From an uncultured Prevotella sp. (GTDB lineage: Bacteria > Bacteroidota > Bacteroidia > Bacteroidales > Bacteroidaceae): 64,000 bases of DNA. Location of the stretch: positions 62,001 through 126,000 of the forward strand of contig CAMKTS010000001.1 in NCBI GenBank assembly GCA_946415755.1, read 5' to 3'. The notes beneath the pieces were generated by a model, which worked only from the letters and a program-made list of their open reading frames with translations, searched no databases and was not told the origin of the DNA. How positions within the stretch are numbered: position 1 is the stretch's first letter; each line of letters opens with the position of its first letter. The position numbers were made by a program, and so were the translations under genes. Positions 55,076 to 63,930 of the stretch are shown piece by piece.

Positions 55076-56305
55076 GTCCGCCAGAATCTTTCGGGTGGCA
55101 CCCGTCATCTGCTGTACGAAGGCACCGGCCTTCTCGCCCAATTCACTCATCACCTCCGGATGGTCTACGAAGCCCTGCATGATACGGCGGAAGTCGTCGC
55201 TGTTGCCAATCTCTATTCCTGCTCCGCAAGCCTTGAGACCCTGTGCCTCCTGGAAACGCTGGTTGTTAGGACCGAAGATGACGGGAACATCCCATACGGC
55301 AGCCTCCAGCGTGTTATGAATGCCCACGCCGAAGCCGCCACCCACATAGGTGACGTCGGCATAGTGGTAAATGCTCGATAGCAGTCCGAAGCAGTCGATG
55401 ATAAGCACCTCGTAGTTGGTTAGATGGTCTGGCAGGTCCACATGTTCCAAAGAGGAGTAGCGCACCACTTTCCGTCCGACCAGCAACTTCTCAATCTGTT
55501 GAAGGTGGTCTTCACCAATTACGTGTGGGGCGATAATGAGTTTCCAGTCTGGATGTTCGTTGAAGAAAGGGATGAATATCTCCTCGTCGGGCTGCCATGA
55601 TGAGCCGGCTACAAAGCATTGGCGGGGGGTGGGGGAGGCAACGAATGCCTCGACAATGGGTAACTGTTTGGCGGCTTCCTTGATTTGCAGTACACGGTCG
55701 AATCGGGTGTCGCCCACCACGGTGACCTCATGGATGCCGATGGTGGAAAGCAGCTCGCGGCTAATCTCGTTCTGTACGTAGAAGCGCGTGAAGCACTTCA
55801 GCACCTGTCCGTACTGACGGCCATACCAGCGGAAGAAGATCTGGCCGGGGCGGAAGATGCTGCTGACGCTGTATACAGGTACGCCGCGATGCTTGAGGAT
55901 ATGCAGGTAGTTGTACCAGAACTCATACTTGATGAAGAAGGCCATCACCGGACGGATGGTGCGCAGGAAGCGGCGGGCATTGGTCACCGTGTCGATAGGC
56001 AGGTAGCAGATGATGTCGGCACCGGTGTAATCCTTGCGTACCTCGTAGCCTGACGGCGAGAAGAAGGTCAGCAGAATCTTGTATTCCGGATGCTCGCGGC
56101 GCAGCTGCTCCATGAGCGGACGCCCCTGCTCGAACTCGCCCAGCGATGCGGCATGGAACCATACATACTTGGCATCGGGGTCGACCTTTTCTTTTAGGAT
56201 ACGAATCGCCCTGCGCTCACCGCGCCACATCTTACGAACCTTCTCATTGAAAAGACTTGCAATGAAGATGCCCAACTGGTAGAGATATATAATGAGATTA
56301 TACAT
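55064..56305 (-). CDS. waaA: 3-deoxy-D-manno-octulosonic acid (Kdo) transferase
   Basis: A 413-residue GT30 enzyme that adds Kdo to lipid A precursors at the inner membrane. A short N-terminal hydrophobic helix (LIIYLYQLGIFIASL) precedes the donor-fold domain WFHAASLGEFEQGRP (catalytic Glu near 60), VMAFFIKYEFWYNY, and the C-terminal nucleotide-sugar part with FVAGSSWQPDEE, VTYVGGGFGVGIHNTLEAAVWDVPVIFGPN. The family length is about 420. It starts three bases after the gltX stop, within a 7-base repeat. Confidence 0.94.
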   Translation of the reverse strand: MYNLIIYLYQLGIFIASLFNEKVRKMWRGERRAIRILKEKVDPDAKYVWFHAASLGEFEQGRPLMEQLRREHPEYKILLTFFSPSGYEVRKDYTGADIICYLPIDTVTNARRFLRTIRPVMAFFIKYEFWYNYLHILKHRGVPVYSVSSIFRPGQIFFRWYGRQYGQVLKCFTRFYVQNEISRELLSTIGIHEVTVVGDTRFDRVLQIKEAAKQLPIVEAFVASPTPRQCFVAGSSWQPDEEIFIPFFNEHPDWKLIIAPHVIGEDHLQQIEKLLVGRKVVRYSSLEHVDLPDHLTNYEVLIIDCFGLLSSIYHYADVTYVGGGFGVGIHNTLEAAVWDVPVIFGPNNQRFQEAQGLKACGAGIEIGNSDDFRRIMQGFVDHPEVMSELGEKAGAFVQQMTGATRKILADVQL

Positions 56306-56337
56306 TTCTCATTCCTCGTTACTCATTTCTAATTTGC
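56303..56337. repeat. 7-base units across the waaA start and gltX stop
   Basis: CATTTCT, CATTCCT, CGTTACT, CATTTCT, AATTTGC in register. The array supplies the waaA start codon and the last residues and stop codon of gltX. Confidence 0.75.
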
Positions 56338-57841
56338 GAATCGCCCTGCGCATTCGCTCTATGGTCTCCTCCTTGCCGAGGAAGGCGGAGATGTCGAACA
56401 TGCCCGGACCCTTGCCTTCGCCGACCAGTGTCAGGCGCCAGGCATTCATGATGTTGCCCAGCTTATACTCCTTCTGCTCAATCCACTGGTGAACAATCTG
56501 CTCCTGATTCTCCAACGAGAAATCGTCGATACCTTCGAGCACACCAATGAGCTCTGTGAGTTGTGCTGCGGAATCCTCTTTCCAGCGTTTCTTCACCGTC
56601 TTCTCGTCGTACTCCGTGGGTGCCACGAAGAAGAACGAGCACAGGGGCCACAGCTCCTTGACGAACGACACGCGGTCTTTCATCATGGCTGTTACAGCCG
56701 TGACTCGCTCCAAGGTCTCCCCAGGACAATGTTCCTTGACAATGGGGAAGAACAACTGGGCAATCTCCTCAGCCGACTTCATCAGGATATACTCGTGGTT
56801 GAACCAGATACCCTTGTCGTAAGCGAACTTGGCTCCGGCCTTCGAACACTTCGAGATATCGAACAAAGGAACCAGCTCGTCGAGCGAGAAGATTTCCTGT
56901 TCTGTACCAGGATTCCAACCCAGCAGGGCAAGAAAGTTGATGACTGCCTCAGGGAAGTAGCCGTCCTCACGATAGCCACGAGAGGTCTCGCCAGTTTTGG
57001 GGTCTTTCCACTCCAATGGGAATACGGGGAATCCCAGGCGGTCGCCGTCGCGCTTCGAGAGTTTTCCCTTGCCATCAGGCTTGAGCAGCAGCGGCAGATG
57101 GGCAAACTGGGGCATGGTGTCTTGCCAGCCGAAAGCCTGGTAGAGCATGACGTGCAGCGGAGCACTAGGCAGCCATTCCTCGCCACGAATAACGTGAGAA
57201 ATCTCCATCAGGTGGTCATCAACGATATTGGCCAGGTGGTAGGTGGGCAGCTCGTCGGCACTCTTGTAGAGCACCTTGTCATCGCAGATGTCACTCTTGA
57301 CGCGCACCTTGCCACGGATGAGGTCATCGACCAGGATTTCCTGTCCGGCCTCCACCTTGAAGCGCACCACGTACTGGTGGCCTTCAGCCACCAGCCGTTC
57401 TACCTCTTCCTTCGGAAGGGTCAGCGAGTTACGCATCTGCTGGCGGGTATGGCAGTCGTACTGGAAGTTCTGCACCTCCTGGCGTTTCTGTTCCAGTTCC
57501 TCTGGCGTGTCGAAGGCAATGTATGCCTTGCCGTTGTCTAACAGTTCGCGCACGTACCTTTTATATATGTCGCGGCGCTCGCTCTGACGGTAGGGACCCT
57601 TGTCGCCACCAAACGACACGCCCTCGTCGAAGCGGATGCCCAGCCACTTGAACGATTCAATGATGTATTCCTCGGCTCCAGGGACGAAGCGCGTGGAGTC
57701 GGTATCCTCGATACGGAACACCAAGTCACCGCCATGCTGACGGGCAAACAGGTAGTTATACAGGGCAGTGCGAACGCCGCCGATGTGCAGCGCGCCAGTG
57801 GGACTAGGTGCAAAACGCACCCTAACTTTTCTTGCTTCCAT
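56309..57841 (-). CDS. gltX: Glutamyl-tRNA synthetase
   Basis: A 510-residue class I synthetase. HIGH motif in [19 protein letters not shown] (near 12-28), KMSKS-like [15 protein letters not shown] (near 262), then the anticodon-binding C-terminal domain. Length matches the family (470-510). The last residues (EMSNEE) are encoded by the 7-base repeat. Confidence 0.97.
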   Translation of the reverse strand: MEARKVRVRFAPSPTGALHIGGVRTALYNYLFARQHGGDLVFRIEDTDSTRFVPGAEEYIIESFKWLGIRFDEGVSFGGDKGPYRQSERRDIYKRYVRELLDNGKAYIAFDTPEELEQKRQEVQNFQYDCHTRQQMRNSLTLPKEEVERLVAEGHQYVVRFKVEAGQEILVDDLIRGKVRVKSDICDDKVLYKSADELPTYHLANIVDDHLMEISHVIRGEEWLPSAPLHVMLYQAFGWQDTMPQFAHLPLLLKPDGKGKLSKRDGDRLGFPVFPLEWKDPKTGETSRGYREDGYFPEAVINFLALLGWNPGTEQEIFSLDELVPLFDISKCSKAGAKFAYDKGIWFNHEYILMKSAEEIAQLFFPIVKEHCPGETLERVTAVTAMMKDRVSFVKELWPLCSFFFVAPTEYDEKTVKKRWKEDSAAQLTELIGVLEGIDDFSLENQEQIVHQWIEQKEYKLGNIMNAWRLTLVGEGKGPGMFDISAFLGKEETIERMRRAIRKLEMSNEE

Positions 57842-57875
57842 GGGTCTAAAAAGCTGTTTTCTATCTAAATTTTTG

Positions 57876-57883
57876 CAAAAGTA
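57876..57883 (-). promoter_or_regulatory. gltX promoter -7 box
   Basis: TACTTTTG on the minus strand, 34 bases before the ATG. A plus-strand TATTTTCG at 57919-57926, one mismatch from consensus, may serve the HD gene at 57953. Confidence 0.5.
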
Positions 57884-57952
57884 CGCATTTTTTTTGATAA
57901 TTAGCGCATTTTTTCGTATTTTCGCACTCTAAAACCAAAGTTTAGGGTAGAA

Positions 57953-60004
57953 ATGAGTATGATGAATAGCAAAGACGCCCTTTGGTGGCGTATGTTTCTG
58001 ATACGTGCTGCACTCGTCATTGCCACGGTGACCGTCATCGTCTGGTCAATGCCGCGCGACACCCGTACCTACTTCCATGTGGAGCAGGGAAAGCCCTGGA
58101 TGTATGCCGACTTTACGGCTCCCTACGACTTTCCCATCTACAAGTCGGATGCCACCGTCCGTGAAGAGCGCGACAGCGTGATGCGCCTCTACGAACCCTA
58201 CTACAGGTATAACACGGAGACGGAGACGCGGATGGTGCAGAAATTTGCTACCGACTATAGCGACGGTATTCCCGGACTCCCCGACAGCTACATGGGCATT
58301 ATCTCCAACCGTCTGCACAGCATCTACCAGCAGGGTGTCATGGAGTCGAAGGAGTATAGCGAACTGCGTACCGACACGTCGCAGATGATACGTGTGGTCA
58401 ACGGCAAACAGGCCGCCAGCGTGTCGATTCAGGAGATTTATTCGGCAAAGGCAGCCTACGAGCAGCTCTTCCAGGAAGAGAAACTGGCCCAGCAGCGGGC
58501 GTTGCTGCAGAAGTGCAACCTGAACGATTATATCGTTCCGAACCTGATTTACGACCGTGAGCGCAGCGAGTCGAGTCGCAACGACCTGCTTTCGAGTGTG
58601 CCGCTGGCCAGCGGTGTGGTGCAGACAGGTCAGAAGATTGTCGACCACGGCGAGATAGTCACCGACAAGACCTACCGCATCATCGAGTCATTCAAGCGTG
58701 AGAACGAGCGTCGCGACGATGACGTGAGGCAGAATCAGATGTCAATTATCGGCCAGATACTTTATGTCGCCATTCTCATGGTGTGCTTCACGCTCTATCT
58801 CAGCCTTTACCGTAAGGACTACTTCGAGCGGCTGCGCAGCATTCTCATGGTGTATGCCCTCATCGTTATCTTCGCCCTGCTGACAGCCATCTTCGTGCGC
58901 AACACTTTTGTCCACGTATTCATCCTGCCCTACGCGATGGTACCTATCTTCATCCGTGTGTTCATGGACTCGCGGTCGGCCTTTATGACGCACATTACGA
59001 TGGTGCTCATCTGCGCCATCATGTTGCAGCATCCCTTCGAGTTCATCGTCGTCGAGACCGTTGCCGGACTGGTGGCCATTACCTCCCTGCGCGAACTGTC
59101 GCAGCGCTCGCAGCTCTTCAAGACGGCCATTGTCATCACCGTGGCCTGCATGGCCGTCAACCTGGCCTTCGACTGGACACGTACCGATGCGCTGATAAGT
59201 ATCGACTACAGTACCTTCAACTACCTCATCGTCAACGGTGTCCTGCTGCTCTTCGCCTATCCGTTGCTCTATCTCATTGAAAAGGCATTCGGATTCACCA
59301 GCGACATCACACTCATCGAGCTGTCGAACACCAACAACGAACTGCTGCGACGGATGAGCGAGGTGGCACCAGGCACCTTCAACCACTCCATACAGGTGGC
59401 CAATCTGGCCGGAGAGATAGCCAACAAGATTGGTGCCAAGGCCCAGCTGGTGCGCACAGGTGCGCTCTACCATGACATCGGTAAGCTCTCCAATCCCATC
59501 TATTTCACCGAGAACCAAAGTGGCCTGAACCCCCATGAGACGCTGACCGATATCGAATCGGCACAGATCATCATCAGCCACGTCACCGAAGGTCTGAAGA
59601 TGGCCGACAAGTACAATCTGCCAGAGGTGATCCGTAACTTCATTGCCACTCATCACGGACTGGGCAAGGCCAAGTTTTTCTACATCCGCTACCATAACGA
59701 GCATCCTGAGGAACCCGTTGACGACCTGCTGTTCACCTATCCTGGCCCCAATCCCTTCACCCGCGAGCAGGCTATTCTGATGATGGCCGACACGGTGGAG
59801 GCGGCATCACGCTCGTTGTCCGACTATACCGAGCAGTCTATCCGCAACCTGGTGGAGAGACTCATTGATGCGCAGGTGGCCGACGGCTACTTCCGCGAGT
59901 GTCCTATCACCTTCCGTGACATACAGTATGCCAAGACGGTGCTGATAGAGAAGCTGAAGACCATCTATCACACCCGCGTCAGCTATCCCTCAGAGAAGAA
60001 GTGA
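57953..60004 (+). CDS. 7TM-HD phosphodiesterase (PgpH-like)
   Basis: A 683-residue membrane protein: an N-terminal helix, an extracytoplasmic 7TMR-HDED-type domain (about 45-265), seven membrane helices (about 270-460) and a cytoplasmic HD domain with YHDIGKLSNP (near 504), ISHVTEG, THHGLGKAKFFY and MMADTVEAASRS. PgpH-family members hydrolyse cyclic di-AMP. The metal-binding residues look intact. It is monocistronic and ends at a strong terminator (60044-60098). Confidence 0.92.
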   Translation: MSMMNSKDALWWRMFLIRAALVIATVTVIVWSMPRDTRTYFHVEQGKPWMYADFTAPYDFPIYKSDATVREERDSVMRLYEPYYRYNTETETRMVQKFATDYSDGIPGLPDSYMGIISNRLHSIYQQGVMESKEYSELRTDTSQMIRVVNGKQAASVSIQEIYSAKAAYEQLFQEEKLAQQRALLQKCNLNDYIVPNLIYDRERSESSRNDLLSSVPLASGVVQTGQKIVDHGEIVTDKTYRIIESFKRENERRDDDVRQNQMSIIGQILYVAILMVCFTLYLSLYRKDYFERLRSILMVYALIVIFALLTAIFVRNTFVHVFILPYAMVPIFIRVFMDSRSAFMTHITMVLICAIMLQHPFEFIVVETVAGLVAITSLRELSQRSQLFKTAIVITVACMAVNLAFDWTRTDALISIDYSTFNYLIVNGVLLLFAYPLLYLIEKAFGFTSDITLIELSNTNNELLRRMSEVAPGTFNHSIQVANLAGEIANKIGAKAQLVRTGALYHDIGKLSNPIYFTENQSGLNPHETLTDIESAQIIISHVTEGLKMADKYNLPEVIRNFIATHHGLGKAKFFYIRYHNEHPEEPVDDLLFTYPGPNPFTREQAILMMADTVEAASRSLSDYTEQSIRNLVERLIDAQVADGYFRECPITFRDIQYAKTVLIEKLKTIYHTRVSYPSEKK

Positions 60005-60043
60005 AAAACTGCGGCTGATTCTGTTAGAAGAAGCGGTGTTATC

Positions 60044-60098
60044 GCACACAGTTTTCTGCACATTTTCGCACATTTGTGCAGAAAGTGTGCGGATTTTT
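60044..60098 (+). terminator. Terminator after the 7TM-HD gene
   Basis: GCACACAGTTTTCTGCAC (60044-60061) pairs with GTGCAGAAAGTGTGC (60076-60090), with one two-base bulge and few mismatches; GGATTTTTCTT follows. Confidence 0.75.
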
Positions 60099-60126
60099 CT
60101 TAATTAGTGTTAATTGACATTGCACT

Positions 60127-60160
60127 TTTGTGCTTGTTTTGTGCAATGTCATTACCTTTG
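60127..60160 (+). promoter_or_regulatory. Promoter of the FadL-type porin gene
   Basis: TACCTTTG at 60153-60160, with TTTG at 60127-60130 (22-base spacer), 31 bases before the ATG. Confidence 0.65.
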
Positions 60161-60191
60161 CGGCCGTTTTTAGATAATTTTATAAAAAAGG

Positions 60192-61736
60192 ATGAAAAAG
60201 ATTGTATTTTCGTTGAGTGTTTTCATGATGACAACGGTGAGCGCCTTGGCTGGCGACATCCTCACCAACACAAACCAAAGTGTGGCTTTTCTGAAAAACC
60301 CGTCGCGTGATGCCGCCATCGCTCTGGACGGTGTCTACTCCAACCCTGCCGGTGTGGCTTTCATGCCTGAAGGTTTCCATGTAGCCTTCAACTGGCAATA
60401 TGCCCATCAGACGCGTACCATCACCTCTACCAATCCCGTTTATAGCTGGGGTCGTAAGAACAGCGGCGATACGAAGGTGTTTGAGGGCGTGGCCGATGCG
60501 CCTATCATTCCCTCGCTGCAGGCAGCCTATAATAAAGGAAAGTGGAGTATCCAGTTCAACTTCTCTGTTCCTGGAGGAGGTGGAAAGTGTGAGTTTGCCG
60601 ACGGACTGGGTTCCTTCGAGCGCGTGGTGGGCAGTATCGCCCAGATGCTGCAGCCGCTGGGTGCCCAGGGCTACGATATGGATGGCTATATGCGCGGGCG
60701 TCAGTATTATTATGGTGTACAGCTTGGTGCCGCCTATAAGATAACTCCCGACCTCAGCGTCTACGGTGGTCTGCGCCTGCTCTACGGCGATGCCACCTAT
60801 AAGGCCAAGATTAGCAACATCCAGGTGTTGAGGGCTGAAGGTCCTCAGGAGTTTGGCGCTTTTCTCGAAGATGCCACGACCACTATCAAGAACGGTCTTG
60901 AACTGGTGGGTGCCGGTATCCAGCAGGTCAATGCCGGCATAGCACAGTATGAGGCTGCCGGTGCTCCAGTCCCCGCTGAACTGTTGCAGCAGCAGGCGCA
61001 GCTGCTCGGTACCCAGGCACAGCTCAAGAAGAGTGAGGCCGGTGTGGCCTCGTTGCTGAAATATGCGCAGGGTGTCAACCTGCTGTGCAACCAGACCAGT
61101 CTTGGCATCGCTCCCGTCTTCGGTATCGACTATAAGGTGGGACGCTTCAACTTTGCCGCCAAGTATGAGTTCAAGACGCAGATCCGTATGAAGAATGAGT
61201 CGACCGTCAACGAGGCCAGCGCTATTCCTGCCGTCAACAAGTTCCGCGATGGTGAGGAAGTCAACGAGGACCAGCCCGCACAGTTGGCCCTTGGTGTGCA
61301 GTGGAGTCCTATCGACCAGGTGCGCATCAATGCCGGCTGGCACCATTTCTTCGACAAGGATGCCTCGTGGTATAACAATTCGCAGGAACTGCTCAAGCAT
61401 AACACCAATGAGTTCTCGCTGGGTGCTGAGTGGGACATCAACGACCGCCTGAATGTCTCGGCCGGTGGACAAGTCACCCGCTACGGACTGTCGGATGAGT
61501 ACATGAACGACATGTCGTTCGTGGTCAACAGCTTCAGCATCGGTCTTGGATTCAACTTTAAGGTGAAGAAGAACATCACCCTCTCGGCAGCCTACTTCCA
61601 GACCTACTACGACAACTACGACATGGTGACACCGCAGCAGAACATGACTGCCATCGGCCTCACCATCCCTGCCGGTCGCGATAGCTTTACACGTACCAAC
61701 CGTGTGTTCGGTGTTGGTTGTCAGGTAGACTTCTGA
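60192..61736 (+). CDS. FadL/OmpP1/TodX-family outer membrane protein
   Basis: A 514-residue outer membrane protein. Signal peptide at residues 1-21 (ends SALAG). Then the family start NQSVAFLKNPSRDAAIALDGVYSNPAGVAFMPEGFHVAFN, where Asn-Pro-Ala-Gly is the hatch motif, and many amphipathic beta-strands to a C-terminal aromatic end (VGCQVDF). A helical insertion near 230-300 (VGAGIQQVNAGIAQYEAAGAPVPAELLQQQAQ) is coiled-coil-like and larger than usual. FadL proteins move hydrophobic compounds such as fatty acids across the outer membrane. Confidence 0.88.
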   Translation: MKKIVFSLSVFMMTTVSALAGDILTNTNQSVAFLKNPSRDAAIALDGVYSNPAGVAFMPEGFHVAFNWQYAHQTRTITSTNPVYSWGRKNSGDTKVFEGVADAPIIPSLQAAYNKGKWSIQFNFSVPGGGGKCEFADGLGSFERVVGSIAQMLQPLGAQGYDMDGYMRGRQYYYGVQLGAAYKITPDLSVYGGLRLLYGDATYKAKISNIQVLRAEGPQEFGAFLEDATTTIKNGLELVGAGIQQVNAGIAQYEAAGAPVPAELLQQQAQLLGTQAQLKKSEAGVASLLKYAQGVNLLCNQTSLGIAPVFGIDYKVGRFNFAAKYEFKTQIRMKNESTVNEASAIPAVNKFRDGEEVNEDQPAQLALGVQWSPIDQVRINAGWHHFFDKDASWYNNSQELLKHNTNEFSLGAEWDINDRLNVSAGGQVTRYGLSDEYMNDMSFVVNSFSIGLGFNFKVKKNITLSAAYFQTYYDNYDMVTPQQNMTAIGLTIPAGRDSFTRTNRVFGVGCQVDF

Positions 61737-61808
61737 ACCCTGTTTCATGGTCGAGAATGCCAAAAATCCAAAATGTGAGTGGCTGAAAGCAGAAAATTCA
61801 AAAAACAT

Positions 61809-61839
61809 TTTGTGTTTTCCATAATTATTCGTACCTTTG
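61809..61839 (+). promoter_or_regulatory. tRNA-Leu promoter
   Basis: TTTG (61809-61812), 19-base spacer, TACCTTTG (61832-61839), 11 bases before the tRNA. Confidence 0.8.
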
Positions 61840-61850
61840 CAGCCGCTAAA

Positions 61851-61932
61851 GCCCAGATGGCGGAATCGGTAGACGCGCTGGTCTCAAACACCAGTGGGGC
61901 AACCCATCCCGGTTCGAGCCCGGGTCTGGGTA
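61851..61932 (+). tRNA. tRNA-Leu (anticodon CAA)
   Basis: An 82-base cloverleaf. The acceptor GCCCAGA pairs with TCTGGGT (first pair G-T), the D-arm contains GGTAGACGC, the anticodon loop CTCAAAC gives CAA, a variable arm follows (type II, as for Leu), and the T-arm GGTTCGAGCC has the expected loop. CCA is not encoded. It has its own promoter and a terminator at 61970-62011. Confidence 0.9.
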
Positions 61933-61969
61933 CTCTTTGAGTACAGGCAAAAGGTCTCAAAAGCAAAGC

Positions 61970-62011
61970 AAAGTGCTGCAAATCAACAGATTGCAGCACT
62001 TTTTGATTTTT
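61970..62011. terminator. Terminator between tRNA-Leu and the cytidylate-kinase-like gene
   Basis: AAAGTGCTGCAA (61970-61981) and its exact complement (61991-62002), T-run TTTTTGATTTTT following. It serves the tRNA, and probably the convergent gene. Confidence 0.9.
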
Positions 62012-62026
62012 ATATATCCATCCTAC

Positions 62027-62671
62027 TTATCCAATATACTGCATGATGAGGTCTGCCATTTCCTCCTCCGTCTTCCCATCGGCAGTGACGACGAGCTGGT
62101 AGTTGCGGGTGTCGTAGCGCGACGTGCCGGTGTATTTCTTCACGTAGTTCTCACGCATCTTATCCACCTTGTCGATAATCTTGCGAGCCTCTTCCTCGGT
62201 GATATTCTGCTTGCGGGCCACGCGCTCCACGCGGTGCGCCATCGAGGCCTGAATGAGAATGCTCAGGTGGTTGGGATGGTAACGGAATACGTGGAAGCCG
62301 CTGCGACCGGCCACGACACACGACTTCTCAACGGCGAGGTCCTGCAAGATCAGCGTTTCGGTCTTGAACATCTCGTCGGTGGTCAGCAGGTCGGGTGCGT
62401 CGCCCTTCTGTGGCAGGTAGTAGTCCATGCTCATGCCTCCGTCAATCTTCAGAATGCGCTCCACGTCGGCCCACCAACTATGCTTGCGGCCCTTCAGTCG
62501 CTCAATCTCTTCGGTGGTGAGGTTATACTTCTCCTGCAAAGCCTTGATGACGGCCTTGTCGTAGAAAGGCACGCCTAACTTTTCTGCCAACAGGCGGCCG
62601 ACGGTACGTCCGCCGCTTCCCAGTTCACGATTGATCGTGATAACAAATTGCTCGTTCTTGTTCATTTTCAT
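62027..62671 (-). CDS. Cytidylate kinase-like protein
   Basis: A 214-residue P-loop protein of the AAK6-type cytidylate-kinase-like family. It starts MKMNKNEQFVITINRELGSGGRTVGRLLAEKLGVPFYDK, where GSGGRTVG is a modified P-loop, and has VVAGRSGFHVFR and a basic RVERVARKQNITEEEARKIIDKVDKMRENYVKKYTG lid region. It differs from canonical Cmk, so the nucleotide substrate is uncertain. I use the ATG at 62669-62671; the one at 62665 is equally possible. A long open frame upstream crosses the promoter. Confidence 0.85.
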   Translation of the reverse strand: MKMNKNEQFVITINRELGSGGRTVGRLLAEKLGVPFYDKAVIKALQEKYNLTTEEIERLKGRKHSWWADVERILKIDGGMSMDYYLPQKGDAPDLLTTDEMFKTETLILQDLAVEKSCVVAGRSGFHVFRYHPNHLSILIQASMAHRVERVARKQNITEEEARKIIDKVDKMRENYVKKYTGTSRYDTRNYQLVVTADGKTEEEMADLIMQYIG

Positions 62672-62823
62672 CTTGTTTATTTTTTTTATGGTCAGTTTCA
62701 TGCAGAAGCCATGCTTGGCAGGCTCTTCTGTAACTTGCTTGCACTGCTCAGAGAGTTCTGCACAGCTAAATACAATATAAGGTGTGATACCCGTTTCATG
62801 TCGTTGTTCGCAAATTTTGCTTG

Positions 62824-62831
62824 CAAAATTA
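62824..62831 (-). promoter_or_regulatory. Candidate promoter -7 box of the cytidylate-kinase-like gene
   Basis: TAATTTTG on the minus strand. It implies a leader of about 145 bases. A perfect 12-base palindrome, CTCAAATTTGAG, lies upstream at 62873-62884. Confidence 0.4.
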
Positions 62832-62933
62832 CACATTTTTGTCGAATAACCGTCCAAGATGTCAGAGCTTTTCTCAAATTTGAGTGTAAATTGTTACGCA
62901 ATAATCAAACAATGTAGCATTCCTTCTTCTTTC

Positions 62934-63398
62934 TTATAGCGTGATGCTCTCTATCCTGAACCGCTGGATGCCGGCAGGAACGCGCACTTCTACGACATCG
63001 CCTACCTTCTTGCCCGTCAGTGCCTGGGCGATGGGCGACTTGATAGAGATTTTCCTTTCCATGATGTTGGCCTCGTGGGGGCTGACGATGGTGTAGGCCA
63101 CCGTGCAGTTGTTGGCCAGATTGGTGATTTCGACCTTGGTGAGCAGGCCTACGGCATCAGAGGCCAGGCGTTTTGTGTCGATGACCCTGGCAAATTCCAG
63201 TACCCGCTGCTTGAAACGTATCCTGCCCAGCAGCCGCGACTGCTCGCGCTTGGCGGCATGATACTCGAAGTTCTCGCTGAGGTCGCCCTTGTCGCGCGCC
63301 TCTGCGATGGCCTCCCTGACTCTCGGCAGTTCTACGCTCTCCAACTGATGTAGTTCGGCTACCAGCTTGTCGTAGCCTTCCTGAGACATGTATTCCAT
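62934..63398 (-). CDS. greA: Transcription elongation factor GreA
   Basis: A 154-residue GreA: N-terminal coiled coil (EGYDKLVAELHQLESVELPRVREAIAEARDKGDLSENFEYHAAKREQ), with the acidic tip residues of the family (DLSEN, near 38-42), and a C-terminal FKBP-like domain (YTIVSPHEANIMERKISIKSPIAQALTGKKVGDVVEVRVP). It stimulates RNA cleavage by backtracked polymerase. It is shorter at the C-terminus of the FKBP domain by a few residues, which is typical for Bacteroidota. Confidence 0.95.
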   Translation of the reverse strand: MEYMSQEGYDKLVAELHQLESVELPRVREAIAEARDKGDLSENFEYHAAKREQSRLLGRIRFKQRVLEFARVIDTKRLASDAVGLLTKVEITNLANNCTVAYTIVSPHEANIMERKISIKSPIAQALTGKKVGDVVEVRVPAGIQRFRIESITL

Positions 63399-63510
63399 AA
63401 CGTTCTATTATTTTGAATCATCTTTCTTTCCCCCTCTTAATACTAACGTATAAACTTGCATATTATTTTCATCCCACACCATATTTTTCCACCGATGATG
63501 GTTTTTCATA

Positions 63511-63930
63511 AGTAGCCGCTTGGCTGTCGTGAAGAGCCTCTTCACGGCGGTGAGTGGCCTCCTCACAGGACTCGCGCGTGCTGGGAGTTTCCGGTACCAG
63601 TGACCTCTTCACTATAACGGAATAGCGAAATAATCTGTCAATCTGTCACTAACAAATACAAACCGCTGATAATGAGTATAATACGGCATGACAGATATGG
63701 TGACAGATATAGTGATAGAATGACAGATTCCCTTTGGATGTTAGAGCGTTATCAGTAGATGAATAAGGTCCACTGATGATGTACGATTTGTGAGAAGTAC
63801 ACACAGGGAAACCATCGGTTTCTTCGTAAGAAACCACTGGTTTCTCAATAAGAAACCGATGGTTTCTGCATGATAAATTCTGAAAAGAGTCCGTAAATAG
63901 CAATCTGTCATTCTATCACTATATCTGTCA
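63511..63930. repeat. Nested inverted-repeat element 3 with 21- and 22-bp units
   Basis: 63511-63573 is three consecutive 21-base units (AGTAGCC/AAGAGCC/AGTGGCC type), and a fourth follows after 25 unrelated bases (63599-63619). A perfect 28-base inverted repeat then pairs 63702-63729 (GACAGATATAGTGATAGAAT and on) with 63902-63929. Between its arms lie three 22-base units (63806-63827, 63828-63849, 63850-63871) built on palindromes AGAAACC-N2-GGTTTCT. The left side carries ACCGCTGATAATGAG (63662-63676), like the core in element 1. The segment 63399-64000 has no supported gene. Confidence 0.75.

Noticed and set aside
58742..59704. 320-residue minus-strand frame opposite the 7TM-HD gene
   Set aside because: Shadow frame without motifs; the plus-strand product has the full HD signature.
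60180..61808. 542-residue open frame on the minus strand
   Set aside because: It is antisense to the FadL-type gene, which has a signal peptide, promoter and conserved motifs.
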